Assembly (NCBI RefSeq): GCF_050436995.1
Contig: NC_134751.1
Coordinates: forward strand, 3,596,001-3,660,000
Length of the DNA: 64,000 nt
DNA from: Anticarsia gemmatalis
Taxonomy: Eukaryota; Arthropoda; Insecta; Lepidoptera; Erebidae
Reading direction: 5' to 3'
The notes under the pieces were generated by a model. That model saw only the letters and a program-made list of their open reading frames with translations. It was not told the DNA's origin and searched no databases. Positions 10,299-22,172 of the stretch are shown piece by piece. Within the stretch, counting starts at the first letter, position 1. Each line of letters begins with the position of its first letter. The position numbers and the translations under genes are program-made.

Positions 10299-12721
10299 TC
10301 ATTAATGTATTTCCAAAACCTGCAATCATATCTGTTTGTTTCCCTTATTAAATAAAAATCCAAACTTTGACTAAACTGCTGACAATATTATCGTTTACTG
10401 CTTCAAAAGATTTCTTCTCCCGCTCTCGCTTCCGCTTATACAATGAGCAAGCCTCTATTGACTGTATAACATTGTGTACGAACCGGTGAGGTCGCTACTG
10501 GCTTAGGTGTAAATAATTTGTGAAGCACTTAAAAATTTGTGTTTGCAGGCACGAAAAAGCGTTTCCACGTATTTCAACGTCGTCTGCAAGATTAGGAAGT
10601 TAAAACGGTGAAGTTGCCTGAGTAACTTTACGGTTATTTATAGATTAATCCCGCTTTTTGCACTTGGTAGGTTTATTTTTATGGTACTTTTGCTACGTTG
10701 AAAAAATGCGAACAAGCGTGTTCTTTTTTAAAGATCGTGTTTGTTTTGAAGAGGACGGTGAATTAGAAATTATGAAGAAACAAAATAAGACAATGTAACC
10801 TTTTTGTATTTCTGATGTAATTCGTATATGTTGAGTGACAAATTATAGAAAAGATTTTGAAAACATGTCGGATGTTACTCATGGGCTCATGATGGGGCCG
10901 TTAGTTGGGACCGCGATTAATATAGATGATTGAAAAGTAATCCCTACAATTTTGAATACAGCAGTTTTGCCCGTAAATCTCTTGGCCGTTTTTATGGATA
11001 AGGTTTTGATAAAAAAATAATTGTAACGTCGTTTTTTTATTACAGCTTACCATTAAATAACAGTTGAAATATATTTTTATCACATCGTTTTTTATTCACA
11101 AAATAAATACTTACTGACTCAAACAAATACAGTAGGTATTTTGTTAACTGTACAAAAGTAAAACGTTTTCCGAGAACATCGAAAAACTACATTAAAGTGC
11201 CATGTTTCATATAAATGTAAAACAAACCTGCCAAAATTGAGTTTATCAAAACAGAATAATGACGAAACAATATATTTTAATATGAAGGCAATTTCGCTGG
11301 TTCCTAGAACCAAATTTTATTTACTGTTGTTCAGTTTTAAACACTCAAAGCAAACCATTTTTGGAATTATCAGTAATGTGTTGTAATCCCAATTAAATTC
11401 GGTAGTCAATATTACATTTCAGTGCATATTCAAATGGATTTTATTTAAAAAAAATATTTACATTTAAATTATATACTCTTTATTTGGTTCCTCGAAATTA
11501 ATTTCGAATGACACTTCATACTACAAGTTACTAGCAACCAAAGCCAAGCAGATAAAAAAGTAACGAAACCAAACGTATGAAAAAAGAAGTCTTTAATTTT
11601 TGTCTCTAAGAGATCATTTCTTAAACTCACTTTAAATCAAACTTACTTAAAAAATAATCTAAAATGACAAAAATCACATTACACACTAAAAGAAGATTCC
11701 CCTCAATGCAATATTGGAAAAATAATAACATAAAAAACCTGTCAAGCAATGTCAGTAAAGCCTATAAACTCGAATATGAAAATGCGCAATTACCCGTTTT
11801 CCCATGAAGGCCGATAGCTCGTTAGAACGAAAATAACTTTGAGTCTGCAAACAGCCTTGCGACCTACTTAAGCGAGGTATACACTAGCGTTCACACGTTC
11901 TCGCGCCAATCAAATCTCGCACCTTTGATTGGAACGTAAAGGTGAAAGGAAATGATCTTTGGAACTATCAGGTTCGCTGTTAGAGAGAAATCTACATCAA
12001 TTGGAAGATGTGTAAATGACTTTAGTACCTATGTAAAGTTTCGTTGAGCCATTACTTAGTGATAATAATAATGAAAAATGTATGCTTTAGCATTTTGATA
12101 TTTGACCCTTTTTTAGCTTGTGGCTAATGCCTTTATTTGATAATGAAGCAAGGCCTACCGCAATATCAACAATATTTCTCAGTGAAAAGTATTTCTAATA
12201 CTTTATAATAACTTACAACTATATTACAATAATCATTTACCTAACCCTATCGTGTCGTCTACGTAATTATTAAACATTTAAATTTCACATTGCATATTAG
12301 TTCGAGAATACTAAACCTCCATGTTATAATTCCAAATGGTAATTGAGTTGAGAACTGAATATCAACTGCATATTTACTTTCAAATTACACAGTAATTGTC
12401 GAATACGTGAGCATTTTGAACTACTTTTTACGAACACGATGAAAATTGTATGTGGAATTCGAAACTACGATCACGGATACTTTTCTTTGTTCGTTAGAAA
12501 TATACCAACAAATAAAAGTTTAAACTGCCTTTTATATAAGTATCACTACAATACTACAAACGTGATGAAAATTGAAATAATACTACCTACATATTTTTTA
12601 AAAACTCAGCACGTTTATTCCTGTAATCCCGTGTTTTTCATGAAAGTATAATATATAGTTCGAATATTGCCTTTTAAATAAGTAACCTTCGATACCTAAT
12701 TTCAGCTACAGAATTCCGTTT
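10299..12721. other. No gene seen
   Basis: AT-rich. It contains the CCAAT pair at 11906-11932. A 33-nt stretch with splice-like edges on the minus strand (about 11119-11151) is too short to support. Confidence 0.5.
11906..11932. promoter_or_regulatory. Inverted pair of CCAAT motifs
   Basis: CCAATCAAA (11906-11914) and TTTGATTGG (11924-11932) form a perfect 9-bp inverted repeat with a 9-nt loop, in a locally GC-rich patch. It may be a factor-binding site; no promoter is otherwise visible. Confidence 0.3.
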
Positions 12722-12892
12722 CATGCAGCGCAATTCTCTACAGTCGGTACTGTCCAGTATAGAGTGTTTGCCAATTAAAATGTACTGTCAAAATAGTTTC
12801 CACAGAGACCGCTAGAGGAGCTGATATTTTCGTGCAAAATTTCTCGATACTTAGCCGGTTTTCGGCTATAAATCGCGGCTGTAAATCGAGTT
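12722..12892 (+). mobile_element. MITE family copy 2
   Basis: The 5' terminal repeat reads gcagcgcaattctctac. The core motifs aaaatgtactg, gaccgctagaggagctgat and ctcgatacttagccggtt occur in order. The 3' end reads taaatcgcggct. Orientation as copy 1. Confidence 0.75.
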
Positions 12893-14825
12893 AATGGTCA
12901 CAAGTTCTATCAACTTTTGTTTAAAAAATTGCGTAAAGCGAGGAGGTGTGTTATACATTGATTTGAAATGTCATCCAAATGTCAATTATTCGATACGACA
13001 ATATCAAAATTTCGTGGTCGTGTAAAGGTTGATGCAAAGTCGAATTTTACATCAATAACAAATATTAATTAATTCCAGTAATTAATTGCATTCGACCTTA
13101 TTGAAGGTTAACCTTTATTTAAACATTCAATTACCATTTGCTTGATCAAATTATATAGTAAAATATAGATACATTCTTAAGAAAGTAAAGATTTGTATAG
13201 ACTCTTATGTAGTAAATTTACCAATATTAGCGATTAGTATAGCAAAAATATTTCGGCTAATTAAAAATTGTATTGAAATGGAACTAATTCCTTAAAATCA
13301 CCTTTTGCCATATTTTAACACTGATAGGAGGCTTATTTCATCATTATAATCTGTAAATCGATATCGCGATTAAAACATTTGATAAGTTTCGTTCAAAAAT
13401 AGATTGAATCATGTCTTAGTAGGCGTTATAAAAGCTTCTTTAATCTTTATCGAAGTTCAGAAAACTACGCCCACTTGTAAAACTCAATCGGCGATAAAAT
13501 TTTAACATATTAATGACTTCGAATAAATGGTTCAGAAATTATTTTTCATCTTTTTATTACATTGAATTATACTTCTGACAAAAGGTCGTTTAAAGACGTG
13601 GGTGTTTTGGAGTCTGGGTTGACGTAACAGACGTTTTTTGTAGACTAAGATCAACTTAGAATTAAAACGAAAATTCGTTTTGCGTCATACAAAAGGACTG
13701 TGTAGTTTTTGGCATTTTAGAAGAAAGGAAACTTTACGTAGTACAGTTCTAATTTATGTCTATTTATAAGTATGTTTTCGTTAGTTTAGTCTTTCCACAT
13801 ATTACATTGTTAAGTACAAGGTGTATTCTTAGTAATAGCAGTGTTAAATGAAAACAGCAAGTACACAATTTTCTTATAGTTATAGCGCTGTTACACAGAT
13901 GGCGCTAGCTTCAACATCTAAGGTTCCACAAAACTCAATGTGTAGGTGTAATATAACTGAATAATCTTTCTAAGAACATTCATATAAATTCCGCCTTAGG
14001 AAATAAAACCGTACGTCTAAAATCCGACATTAAACTCCCGATCTTCCCACTCCAATTTGATATAATCTACGAACATTAAAGCTAACTTCAGCAAATTAGT
14101 TTTTGCTCACAAATTACACTTACATTCGCCTATTTGATAACACACTCAAACAAGTTGAGGGCGAACTCAATTATCTCTTATAATCCGACCCGAGTTACGT
14201 ATAACATCTATATTGGAGCTAGTTTGAGTATTTCTGTAATTGTCCCTGTTAACTCTACTAAGGTTTTGATTTCTAGGAATTACGTTATAATAATAATATG
14301 TGGTACAAATGTTGGTGTTAGATAACGCATTTATTCTTGGAATCGTATAAGACTTCTAACGTGTAATCAGTTATGTAATATACGATACTAATGACACCTA
14401 CTAAAAATGGTTTACATTAGAGTCTCGACTGCCGTATAACTTTGAAATTCATGAGAACAAATAAATATGTTAAACATTTTCAACCTTAGCTCCCAATTAT
14501 TATAGCTAAAGGCTAAACTAATCTCTTTTCAATTATAAAATTTAATTTATAATCATGGATACGGTAAAAACACTGTTTAAAAATTAAGACACAAGTAGAA
14601 CGCACTTAAAAAGCAGTTTATAGAAACTGTTTTCTTAAAAAAATACTCATAAACATTACATTTGTACATATTTGCAAGTCATTAGATGCGTTTAGTGCGA
14701 AATTTGAGTAAATAACGCACAAGTAAACTGTGCAAGTTTGAGCGTTTTGTTGACGCTTCTAATAGGGTGAGCTTCAAATAGGGTGCATATGAGATTGAAT
14801 CTTTGAGGACTCGAAACGTTTTATA
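12893..14825. other. No gene seen
   Basis: AT-rich intronic or intergenic DNA without recognisable repeats. Confidence 0.5.
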
Positions 14826-15011
14826 TCGAATATACAAAAATTCTAGCGTCACAGTTTTCGTTACCGTACTCCTCCGAAACGGCTTGACCGATTCTCATGA
14901 TATTTTGTGAGCATATTGACTAGGTGTGAGAATCGGCCAACATCTATTTTTCATACACCTTAGTGACACTATTTTTTTTATATGGCAAAGCGACGTTTGC
15001 CGGGCAGCTAG
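14826..15011 (+). mobile_element. Non-autonomous Helitron-like element, subfamily C, internally deleted
   Basis: It starts A|TCGAATATACAAAAATTC and ends gacgtttgccgggcagCTAG|T. The core gtactcctccgaaacggctt and gagaatcggccaacatctat is a well-known lepidopteran repeat. The copy looks shorter than fuller family members I know, consistent with internal deletion. Confidence 0.65.
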
Positions 15012-17017
15012 TATTTCATTTATAAACCTACTTATAATAGGAATTACATAAGTAGGTATATACATAAAATAACGTTGTTCCCATGACCTAGCCAGAGACT
15101 AAAGAATGCCACTTTCCCTTGCTTTATTCACATCATAAGTACTTGTCATACAGGACCACCGGTTACGAGTACTATGCGAATTTAAGTAACTTATATCTAT
15201 TTATTTTTAGATTTTCAGTGTTACCTATTTTTTATTATAATTCTAAATTCTTCGACTTCAAATACTGATACTATTTGTTTTATAAGGTTTTTTTTCATTT
15301 GTAATGTGCATAACCACTTCATAAAAAACATAATTTAATATATCTTATAAAGAACCTACAAAACAATATTTTTTCACAGCAACCCAACATTGTGACATAA
15401 GAAAAATATTTTAAACCATCAACAAGTAACTTGTAATGATGAAGAACATGCAAAAGCATCGTTTGTTCGGTTGATAAATTGTGTGTTTGTTTATATGTCG
15501 ATTGTGTCCAAGTGAGTGATTGAGATAATGGAAATGGTTTATTACTTTAAAATGTTGAGTCATTTTCACTTATTATTACTTAGGTCATACTATAAAGCTA
15601 TTCTTAACGGATTGGCCAATAATTATTTAACTAACAAACCCGCGTTTGTTTATCGGCGTAGTAAGTTCGGTTTTCTATTTCAACCGCTTAGTTCTTTTTA
15701 ATACATGTTATTGATTTGTTTTAATTTGATTACTATGGTTATGATTGTTTGACGGTTTAATAATATTTGGATTCTGATATAATTAACATTTGAACAATTT
15801 GTTGTCTAGTTGTTGCTTAATGTATTATGTCATCATATCGAAGTCTACTGTTTAAAACATTGCATAAATGAAAGTACGCTACTCAAATTTATATAGAAAC
15901 CAAACTGGACTATTTTATTAAAAGTCCTGAAAAATCTCAAGTCGTGGCTATCCTACTTCGGCCTAGTTTCTTTGTTTATCTTCAATAAATGAACGAACCT
16001 TCTCTATATGAGTTTACTTTGAACGCTAAGGGGTTTTTATTAGAATTATAAATGCTTACTTAACCGCATTGATCGGCTAAGTAAACTGTTTGCCGGCGTA
16101 ATTGCATCAATTGCTTTATAACTTTGCTGGAAAAATAAGTCATATTTTTGTAAAATACTTTCTAAGTAAAACTACAAAGTGAGTTTTAATAGAGCTAAGT
16201 AAATAGCTCTGTTTGTAGATTTAAAGCTAAACGTAACGTCTTGTTTGTTAAACTGAAATAATAAAGTAATAAGGTGGAATAAACTATTCAATTTTTAATA
16301 ACTTTAATCAGAGAAATAAAAAGCCTTTTTTTCTCAATGCAATTTCATTATTTGGATAATGTTTGGCACATACGTAAACGGCTAATTATAGAAAAACTAA
16401 TTCAAGTTTGTCGGGTCTATATAACTTGCTTTAGTTTAGTTATCTATATAACTTGCTTTATACGACCAAAAAGTACATAAAATACTCAATACTCTAAAGT
16501 ACAATTTTTGCTATTCACAAAACCGTAAAAAATATACAGAGAACTTTTGATTCTAGCAACTATCCGCTTTTAAACAATATTGTCGAAAACCTTTCAATAA
16601 ACTATGGGTATTGGATTGCATATCAAAGCTCAACTAAAAACAAATTCAAACGAAACTTATAAAGGGTTATAGTGTAGTTTATGTATGTATGTATGTATAT
16701 TCCCTTCCAATCGCTTAAAGGTCCTTAACCTATTTCTCGTGGTTCGCTTTCACAAGCTGCTGATATTGTTTTTTTTTCGTAACCTGATCATTGTGGAAGT
16801 TTTTGTCATGGTATTTTGAAAGGCATGTATTTATAAACTAGTATTTATACTGCTATGTTTTTATATTTCATGCTTTTTGAGGACTCCGTGAAGCTTATTT
16901 GGGAGCTGTTGTTATAATTATGTTGTTATGATGTCTCGTAGTTTTTGCATTAAAACAGTAACGTATGTTACAATTAGTAATTTTGAAGTAGTCTAAGTAT
17001 TTTTGTTAGAACTTTAT
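15012..17017. other. No gene seen
   Basis: AT-rich. It contains the 18-bp direct repeat at 16416-16460 and a short (GTAT)n run at 16682-16699. Confidence 0.5.
16416..16460 (+). repeat. 18-bp direct repeat
   Basis: tctatataacttgcttta occurs at 16416-16433 and 16443-16460. Confidence 0.75.
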
Positions 17018-17065
17018 GTATCCCGCTGCTGGACATAGGCTGATCAGCTATGCTTTCACGAATAG
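17018..17065. repeat. Interspersed repeat fragment
   Basis: The sequence cccgctgctggacataggct matches the common lepidopteran 'cccactgctgggcataggcc' repeat. Confidence 0.45.
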
Positions 17066-17194
17066 ACCTGGCAATAAATATCAAGCAAACATGCTTAATA
17101 AAGGAAAATGCATTTTAATCGTGTGTGTGACATATTTTACTGACATTTCTAGTGTCCTTTATGGCAAGTAAGAGAAGTTTGTATTACAAATGGC

Positions 17195-17262
17195 GTTTTC
17201 CGATCTCTGCCTACTGCTTTAGGTAAAAGGCGTGACTGTATGTGCATACGTATGCATTTTGT
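17195..17262 (+). repeat. SINE-like tail
   Basis: The sequence atctctgcctactgctttagg, then taaaaggcgtgactgtatg, then an alternating ATGC/GTAT tail. Same family as 28800-28885 and 47790-47875. Confidence 0.45.
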
Positions 17263-17774
17263 ATGTCCTAGTTAAGAACTTCTGTTCAAATGTTGTTTTA
17301 GCAAAAGTTCGCAACACCCCATTGCGGACCACTTCAAGGAAACGTTGGCATAATATCAATTCGTATTTTCATTTCTTTTAACTTTGAACACGATCACAAA
17401 GTAAAATACTTATTTATTTTACAATTGCATGTACAGCTTCTACCATTTACGTTAGTAATAAGGAAAGTTCTAGAAGTTAATAACACAGTAATTATTACAC
17501 TGGCTCAGTACCGTAATAATATAATAGTCGGTAAAATCGTTGTGAAAGTACCTTGTAAAAGTTGGGACAGAGTTTCGAACAATTAAACTCAAATATACTA
17601 AAATGTAAAATATAATTTAGTAAATGGAAGTACATATTATGTCGCTATTCCCCTAGGTTAGCTTTGAATTTTTTATATAACACGATCCTACGAGGAGAGT
17701 TGTCGCAATTTTCATATAAATTTATTAGATATATTATATAATACATATTATTATTATATATTAATGTAATAATG

Positions 17775-17942
17775 CTATAGTGCGATTTTCGACTATCGAC
17801 AACTGGCTAGCTATCGAGACATTTTGCATGAAAAAAGTGATCACCGCCTCTAGCGGGCACAATAAGAACTATTTTTGCAGAAAATTTATAATTTCGTTTT
17901 CTCGATACTAGATAGTACTGATTGTAGAGATACGCGTTACTG
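17775..17942 (-). mobile_element. MITE family copy 3
   Basis: This copy is inverted relative to copies 1 and 2. It starts ctatagtgcgattttcgac and contains aactggctagctatcgag and cgcctctagcgggc. It ends tgtagagatacgcgttactg, so both terminal repeats are recognisable. Confidence 0.75.
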
Positions 17943-18531
17943 ATAGTCAATAGTAAATGGACCATCTGTCATCTTCGATTTATCATCCTTCTGTTTTGAT
18001 ATAAGAAGTTTAATAGCAAAATGATTTACGCTTTTAACTGAAACATTCAGTTGTACAAAATAGGTAATTGATGGCCAATTTTTGTTCGAATGGGCTGTAG
18101 GAATTCAGAACAGTTAACCCTAAGTCGTGTTTATTACCACTTGACCAATGAGGCCGGGTAATACCGGTTAAACTCATACGTTCGACGATCGTATAATCGT
18201 GAAATTGCGTGCGCTTATTGGCTCGTATTTCAGTTCGGCCTTAATTATATTTATCGAGAACATGTTGTGGCCTCAAACGGTAGAAGTTATTTAACTAATA
18301 TTGGTCAAAGCTGGGCTAGTATAAGTTTGCTTTGGTTTTCAAATTCAGTCTCGTGGGAGTTAGTCATACTATGATTAAAGGGCTTTAACATTCATGGATA
18401 TACTTTATTACGGGAACATAATTTTGAGCTTAACGCTATAAGGTAATCTAAAGTAATATATAGCGCAAAAGCAACTATATATACCTATTCTATCCTTAAA
18501 TACATTAAGAACATAATTATACTAGCAGACC

Positions 18532-18560
18532 CGCGCTTACATGTATTTTTTTTACTTTTT
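18532..18560 (-). mobile_element. Helitron-like 3' end fragment
   Basis: The sequence a|ctagcagacccgcgctt is the usual CTAG end of a minus-strand element. The other end could not be found. Confidence 0.35.
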
Positions 18561-18844
18561 CTTCGCAGTTATTTTGGTTTTCCTCACCAAAACGCATCTT
18601 CCGTAACTTACAAAAAAAATTGTCAAAAATAATTTTCCGAATTTGAAAAATATTTAGTCCTTAACAAGACAATTAATTAATTAATCATCATCTTTAGTCA
18701 TACATCAATGAAATACTTTTATTCATACAGGAATCACAATACTTCAATAAAATATTGAATTTCAAAGTGCTTTCAATACGTATTTGTTCGTGATTTTGTA
18801 AACAAACCATTATTTTCAAACGGAACCTTTAACCTACATTTTTA

Positions 18845-18935
18845 TTTTTCAACCCTAAGGGGTAGACGGGCCTATGCAAGTGATACGAGAGGCCAACCCC
18901 AACACATTTGGGAAAAGTCAAGGATAATGATGATA
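18845..18935 (+). repeat. Interspersed repeat fragments
   Basis: The sequence ctaaggggtagacgggcc is followed by ggccaaccccaacacatttg, gggaaaagtcaaggataatg and atgat. The second part is the tail of the 4741/9695 family in the opposite direction. The first part resembles a separate short lepidopteran repeat. Confidence 0.4.
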
Positions 18936-20100
18936 TTTGTATAATATGATATGTGCGGAAGCGATAATTTTGACCCCTTTCTGCCAAATAAACGGAGAAG
19001 AAAATCCGAGCTGTATATTCTTGTTTTTGAACTGTATTTGGAAAAACTGTCTTTCACATATAATAATTTATTATAATAACATTTTTATTTGTAGGGAAAG
19101 TGGGATTAATATAATTTGTCACGAGTTTGATGTAGGGATCAAAATTTAACAGTGTTTTTAAAGTACATGTTTCTTATGAGACTTATATACTGAGTCAAAC
19201 AATCTATGCAATCAATTACAATAATCACTGAACGACAATTCTCAAAAAAAATCTTCTGTAAATTGTCCATATAGCGACTGCGCAGATACTCAATAGTCAC
19301 CTTAGTAGCGGTACGAAATTTCTCTTCGCCAAATCGATCGACAGACACACCGTGCTAGGATTTGGTACAAACCGTTAATTCATAATCTCCTGCCCTTAAT
19401 TATGAGACATATTACAATCTACCAAGTCTCTTGGGTAGTCAAACTCAAGTTTTCCTCTAGAGGCTATAACCTCAATGACTTAAATGCCTCCCTCGAGTCA
19501 TAAATGGGTGTACCGAGTTTGAACATAATCTGTCTCAAAGGGCATACGTAATTATTTGTCCTTACACGCCCTTCGACGCTCAATGACTTTTTACTAACGA
19601 GTTTTGTGTATACTATCTTATATCTAAAACTAAATGGGTCCCGATTTTAAAGCGCTCTGATAAAGTTTGAATTGATGTGGTAATGTTATTCGTGGTTGCG
19701 TAATTGGTTAAATTTTATTATCTTTGGCTATGTAGGTCTCATTTATAATGTATTTAAATGCTTGTTTTTGTATTGTGTTGAAATTGTAAAAGGTTATTTC
19801 AATTTATTTTATTTATGAACTCGTTATTTTTTGTTGGTATAGCAATAACAATGTGATTTACAATCACTTTAACTTAATAAAAATACCCTTAAACTTTACA
19901 CTGTAAAGTAAAATTATCAAAATGCCTTTATCTGGAACTATTTCGAAACAAACGTGTACACGCCGTCCATTTCAAAACACCTCACAATTTAAGCAACGTC
20001 CCAAATCGAACAGAAATTTACAAATTCCCCAAACAATTATTTTCCAGTCCGGTAAAAATACGAAAAGAATATATACTCGTTCTTTTAATTTTTCAAGCAG

Positions 20101-20184
20101 AGCTTAGGTAGTGATCCCGGATGCTTTGAGCCCAATGCACGTTCCCCGTTTCAACGAATGGGCAAGTTCCCAGGGGATCTATAA
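20101..20184 (+). CDS. Candidate terminal exon, product unknown
   Basis: A good acceptor (tcttttaatttttcaagcag) ends at 20100. Directly after it 27 codons are open to a TAA at 20182-20184, in an island that is distinctly GC-richer than its surroundings (about 20101-20230). The peptide contains DPGCFEPNARSPFQRMGKFP and has a balanced, protein-like composition. I do not recognise it. No partner exon was located on the plus strand, and a chance frame or the fossil of a mobile element is equally possible. Confidence 0.22.
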   Translation, partial: SLGSDPGCFEPNARSPFQRMGKFPGDL

Positions 20185-20968
20185 TCCCACCTTATACTGA
20201 AGAGGAAATTTTACACCCGGACTTTCCGAGTACGTTTTTAGTTCCTAATAACGCTTTAGAGTCTCTAGTCTTTAGGGTCTTTAGAACGGTGTCCGAAAAT
20301 CGATTTTTAGAATGGTTGCAAGAGTAGCAGTAAATCAAGCTTAGACGTTTGAAAGTAGTGTAAATTTATTGTTCGGCTGTAAATTGTTGAAGGTGTTTAG
20401 AGTTCTGCTATTTTATTGTTTCGCTGGATAGAAAATTTATTCGTTCAATCTTTGTAAAGAACAACAAATACACTGAAGCATTTTTAAAATCAGTAGCATT
20501 AATGCTAACCAATACCGGCTAATTTTAGTACTGCTAAGTCAATTACTTAAAGTAATTTATATTGAAAATATATCAATTCGTATACTTTTGAAGCGCTGAT
20601 CAATATTTAATATCATTATACATAAATGGTATCTTAATTTAGTCCTTATTTTTAAACAGTATTGACAAAGAAGGGACATTTTAAGGTATCATTCGAATTG
20701 TAAAGAATTCATCACAAGTATTGACTGATTCTTTGGTAACCACAACGGCAATTTCTTGAAACCCTGTAATTAATTTATTATTCAATGCTCATGTTGTCAG
20801 CGCTTTAGCGCGAATTAGATATCTAGTCGATATTTTGGTATTCTAGTCTGTACACGATACCTAAGTTATTTTTCAAAAAAGTTTTATTTAAAGAGCTTTT
20901 AAATACATAATAAGTATAAACATATAATGCGAGTAACTTGGAATAAAATGTAACATTATCGACTTTGT

Positions 20969-21147
20969 GCAGCTTTACAGGTATCTCAGCTTTACAGTCG
21001 GTACTATCTACAGTTTGACATTTAAAATGTACTGCAAAATTTGCTTTTCCGGCGCATGCTACAGGCGCTGATCAGAATTGCGTACAACATTTTGCGATAG
21101 GTAGCTTGCCGGTTTCCAATAGTCGATGGTAGTAGAAAATCGCCCTT
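20969..21147 (+). mobile_element. MITE family copy 4
   Basis: The core is well kept: tttacagtcggtact, gtttgacatttaaaatgtac, aggcgctgatcagaatt, gtagcttgccggtt. The 3' end reads agtagaaaatcgccc. The 5' terminal repeat is poorly preserved. Confidence 0.7.
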
Positions 21148-22057
21148 CACAACTTAATTCCCAATACAAACGGAATATCAAAACAGTACAAACTGTCGCT
21201 GTGTTAAATAATACATTTAATTATTAGGACAGAAGTACATAAATGAATCAATAAAAGTTCAAATTGGCCATGCCGCCCGAACCTATTACGTCAACAACTT
21301 TAGCATAAGCCGCGTTATTTTGTGGTTAGACTTGACCTATAAACTGGGATTACGCCAAAAGATTGCAACATTTCCCCGAACGAAATTCCGGGGTTTTACA
21401 ATATCAAGAGATTTAAGGGATTTTGGTACAAATAAATTTTTGTTACAGAGGATTTCTTGGTGAAAAATTGACTTCCATTTCCACTGTTTTTGCCTCAAAA
21501 ATATGTGAGAGGAAAAAAAAGCGGAAACTTTTTTAGAATTTTTCATTTTATTGCTTAATTAATCGCTCTTGGATTTAATTAATGAAAGCATTAACACGGT
21601 CGTGTTGGAATTTTCTATAGTTCATTAAGTTTTGATTGGATATGTTTTCATTCATCCATTCATTCATTTAATAGGTAAAATTAAATACGATTTTCTGTTT
21701 GATGACGTGCAAACCTGACTATAAATATTCTGAAATATTAATAAAAACACAATACGACTATACCATCAGAATTACAACACCATTCAAAGTAATTTCCACC
21801 TTATAACCAAATTCATAAGTCCAAAAATATCTTCTAAAACCCAATTACAAGTACAAAAAAGTACATAATTAATTCCCAGCTATCGGCAAACTAAAGGTCA
21901 ATCGAATCATTAGAAGCAAACCAAAGTCAACTAGATATCTTTGAAGACCCGCTCTTGTAATGTCAATACATTTCAAGAGGTTTTGGGGAACGTTGATTAA
22001 TTGCTCAAGTGTCAGTATAAGGACGACTTGTATGTATATTATGTATGTTGTCTGTAG

Positions 22058-22149
22058 TTTGTTCGATCTTGTGGTAGACTTTGAAACTGTCGTGAGATGT
22101 TTGGATTCAAACACGGGTATTTACTGGTGTGTATACGATTTATTTATAG
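22058..22149 (+). CDS. Candidate internal exon, product unknown
   Basis: A tgttgtctgtag acceptor-like sequence precedes 22058, and a consensus donor (ATAG|GTAAGTACT) starts at 22150. With one leading and one trailing base, 30 codons are open, containing FDLVVDFETVVRCLD and then GIYWCVYDLF. The frame also continues upstream to an ATG at 21960. The pyrimidine tract is weak, and I see no homology or neighbouring exon. Confidence 0.2.
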
Positions 22150-22172
22150 GTAAGTACTGTATATTCGTGTAG

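Noticed and set aside
18110..18365. Promoter-like patch with CCAAT and TCAGT motifs
   Set aside because: The motifs are too short and common to support a promoter, and no exon follows.
19139..19348. Minus-strand frame with a protein-like first half
   Set aside because: The second half is typical AT-rich noise, and no donor in a good context separates the two halves.
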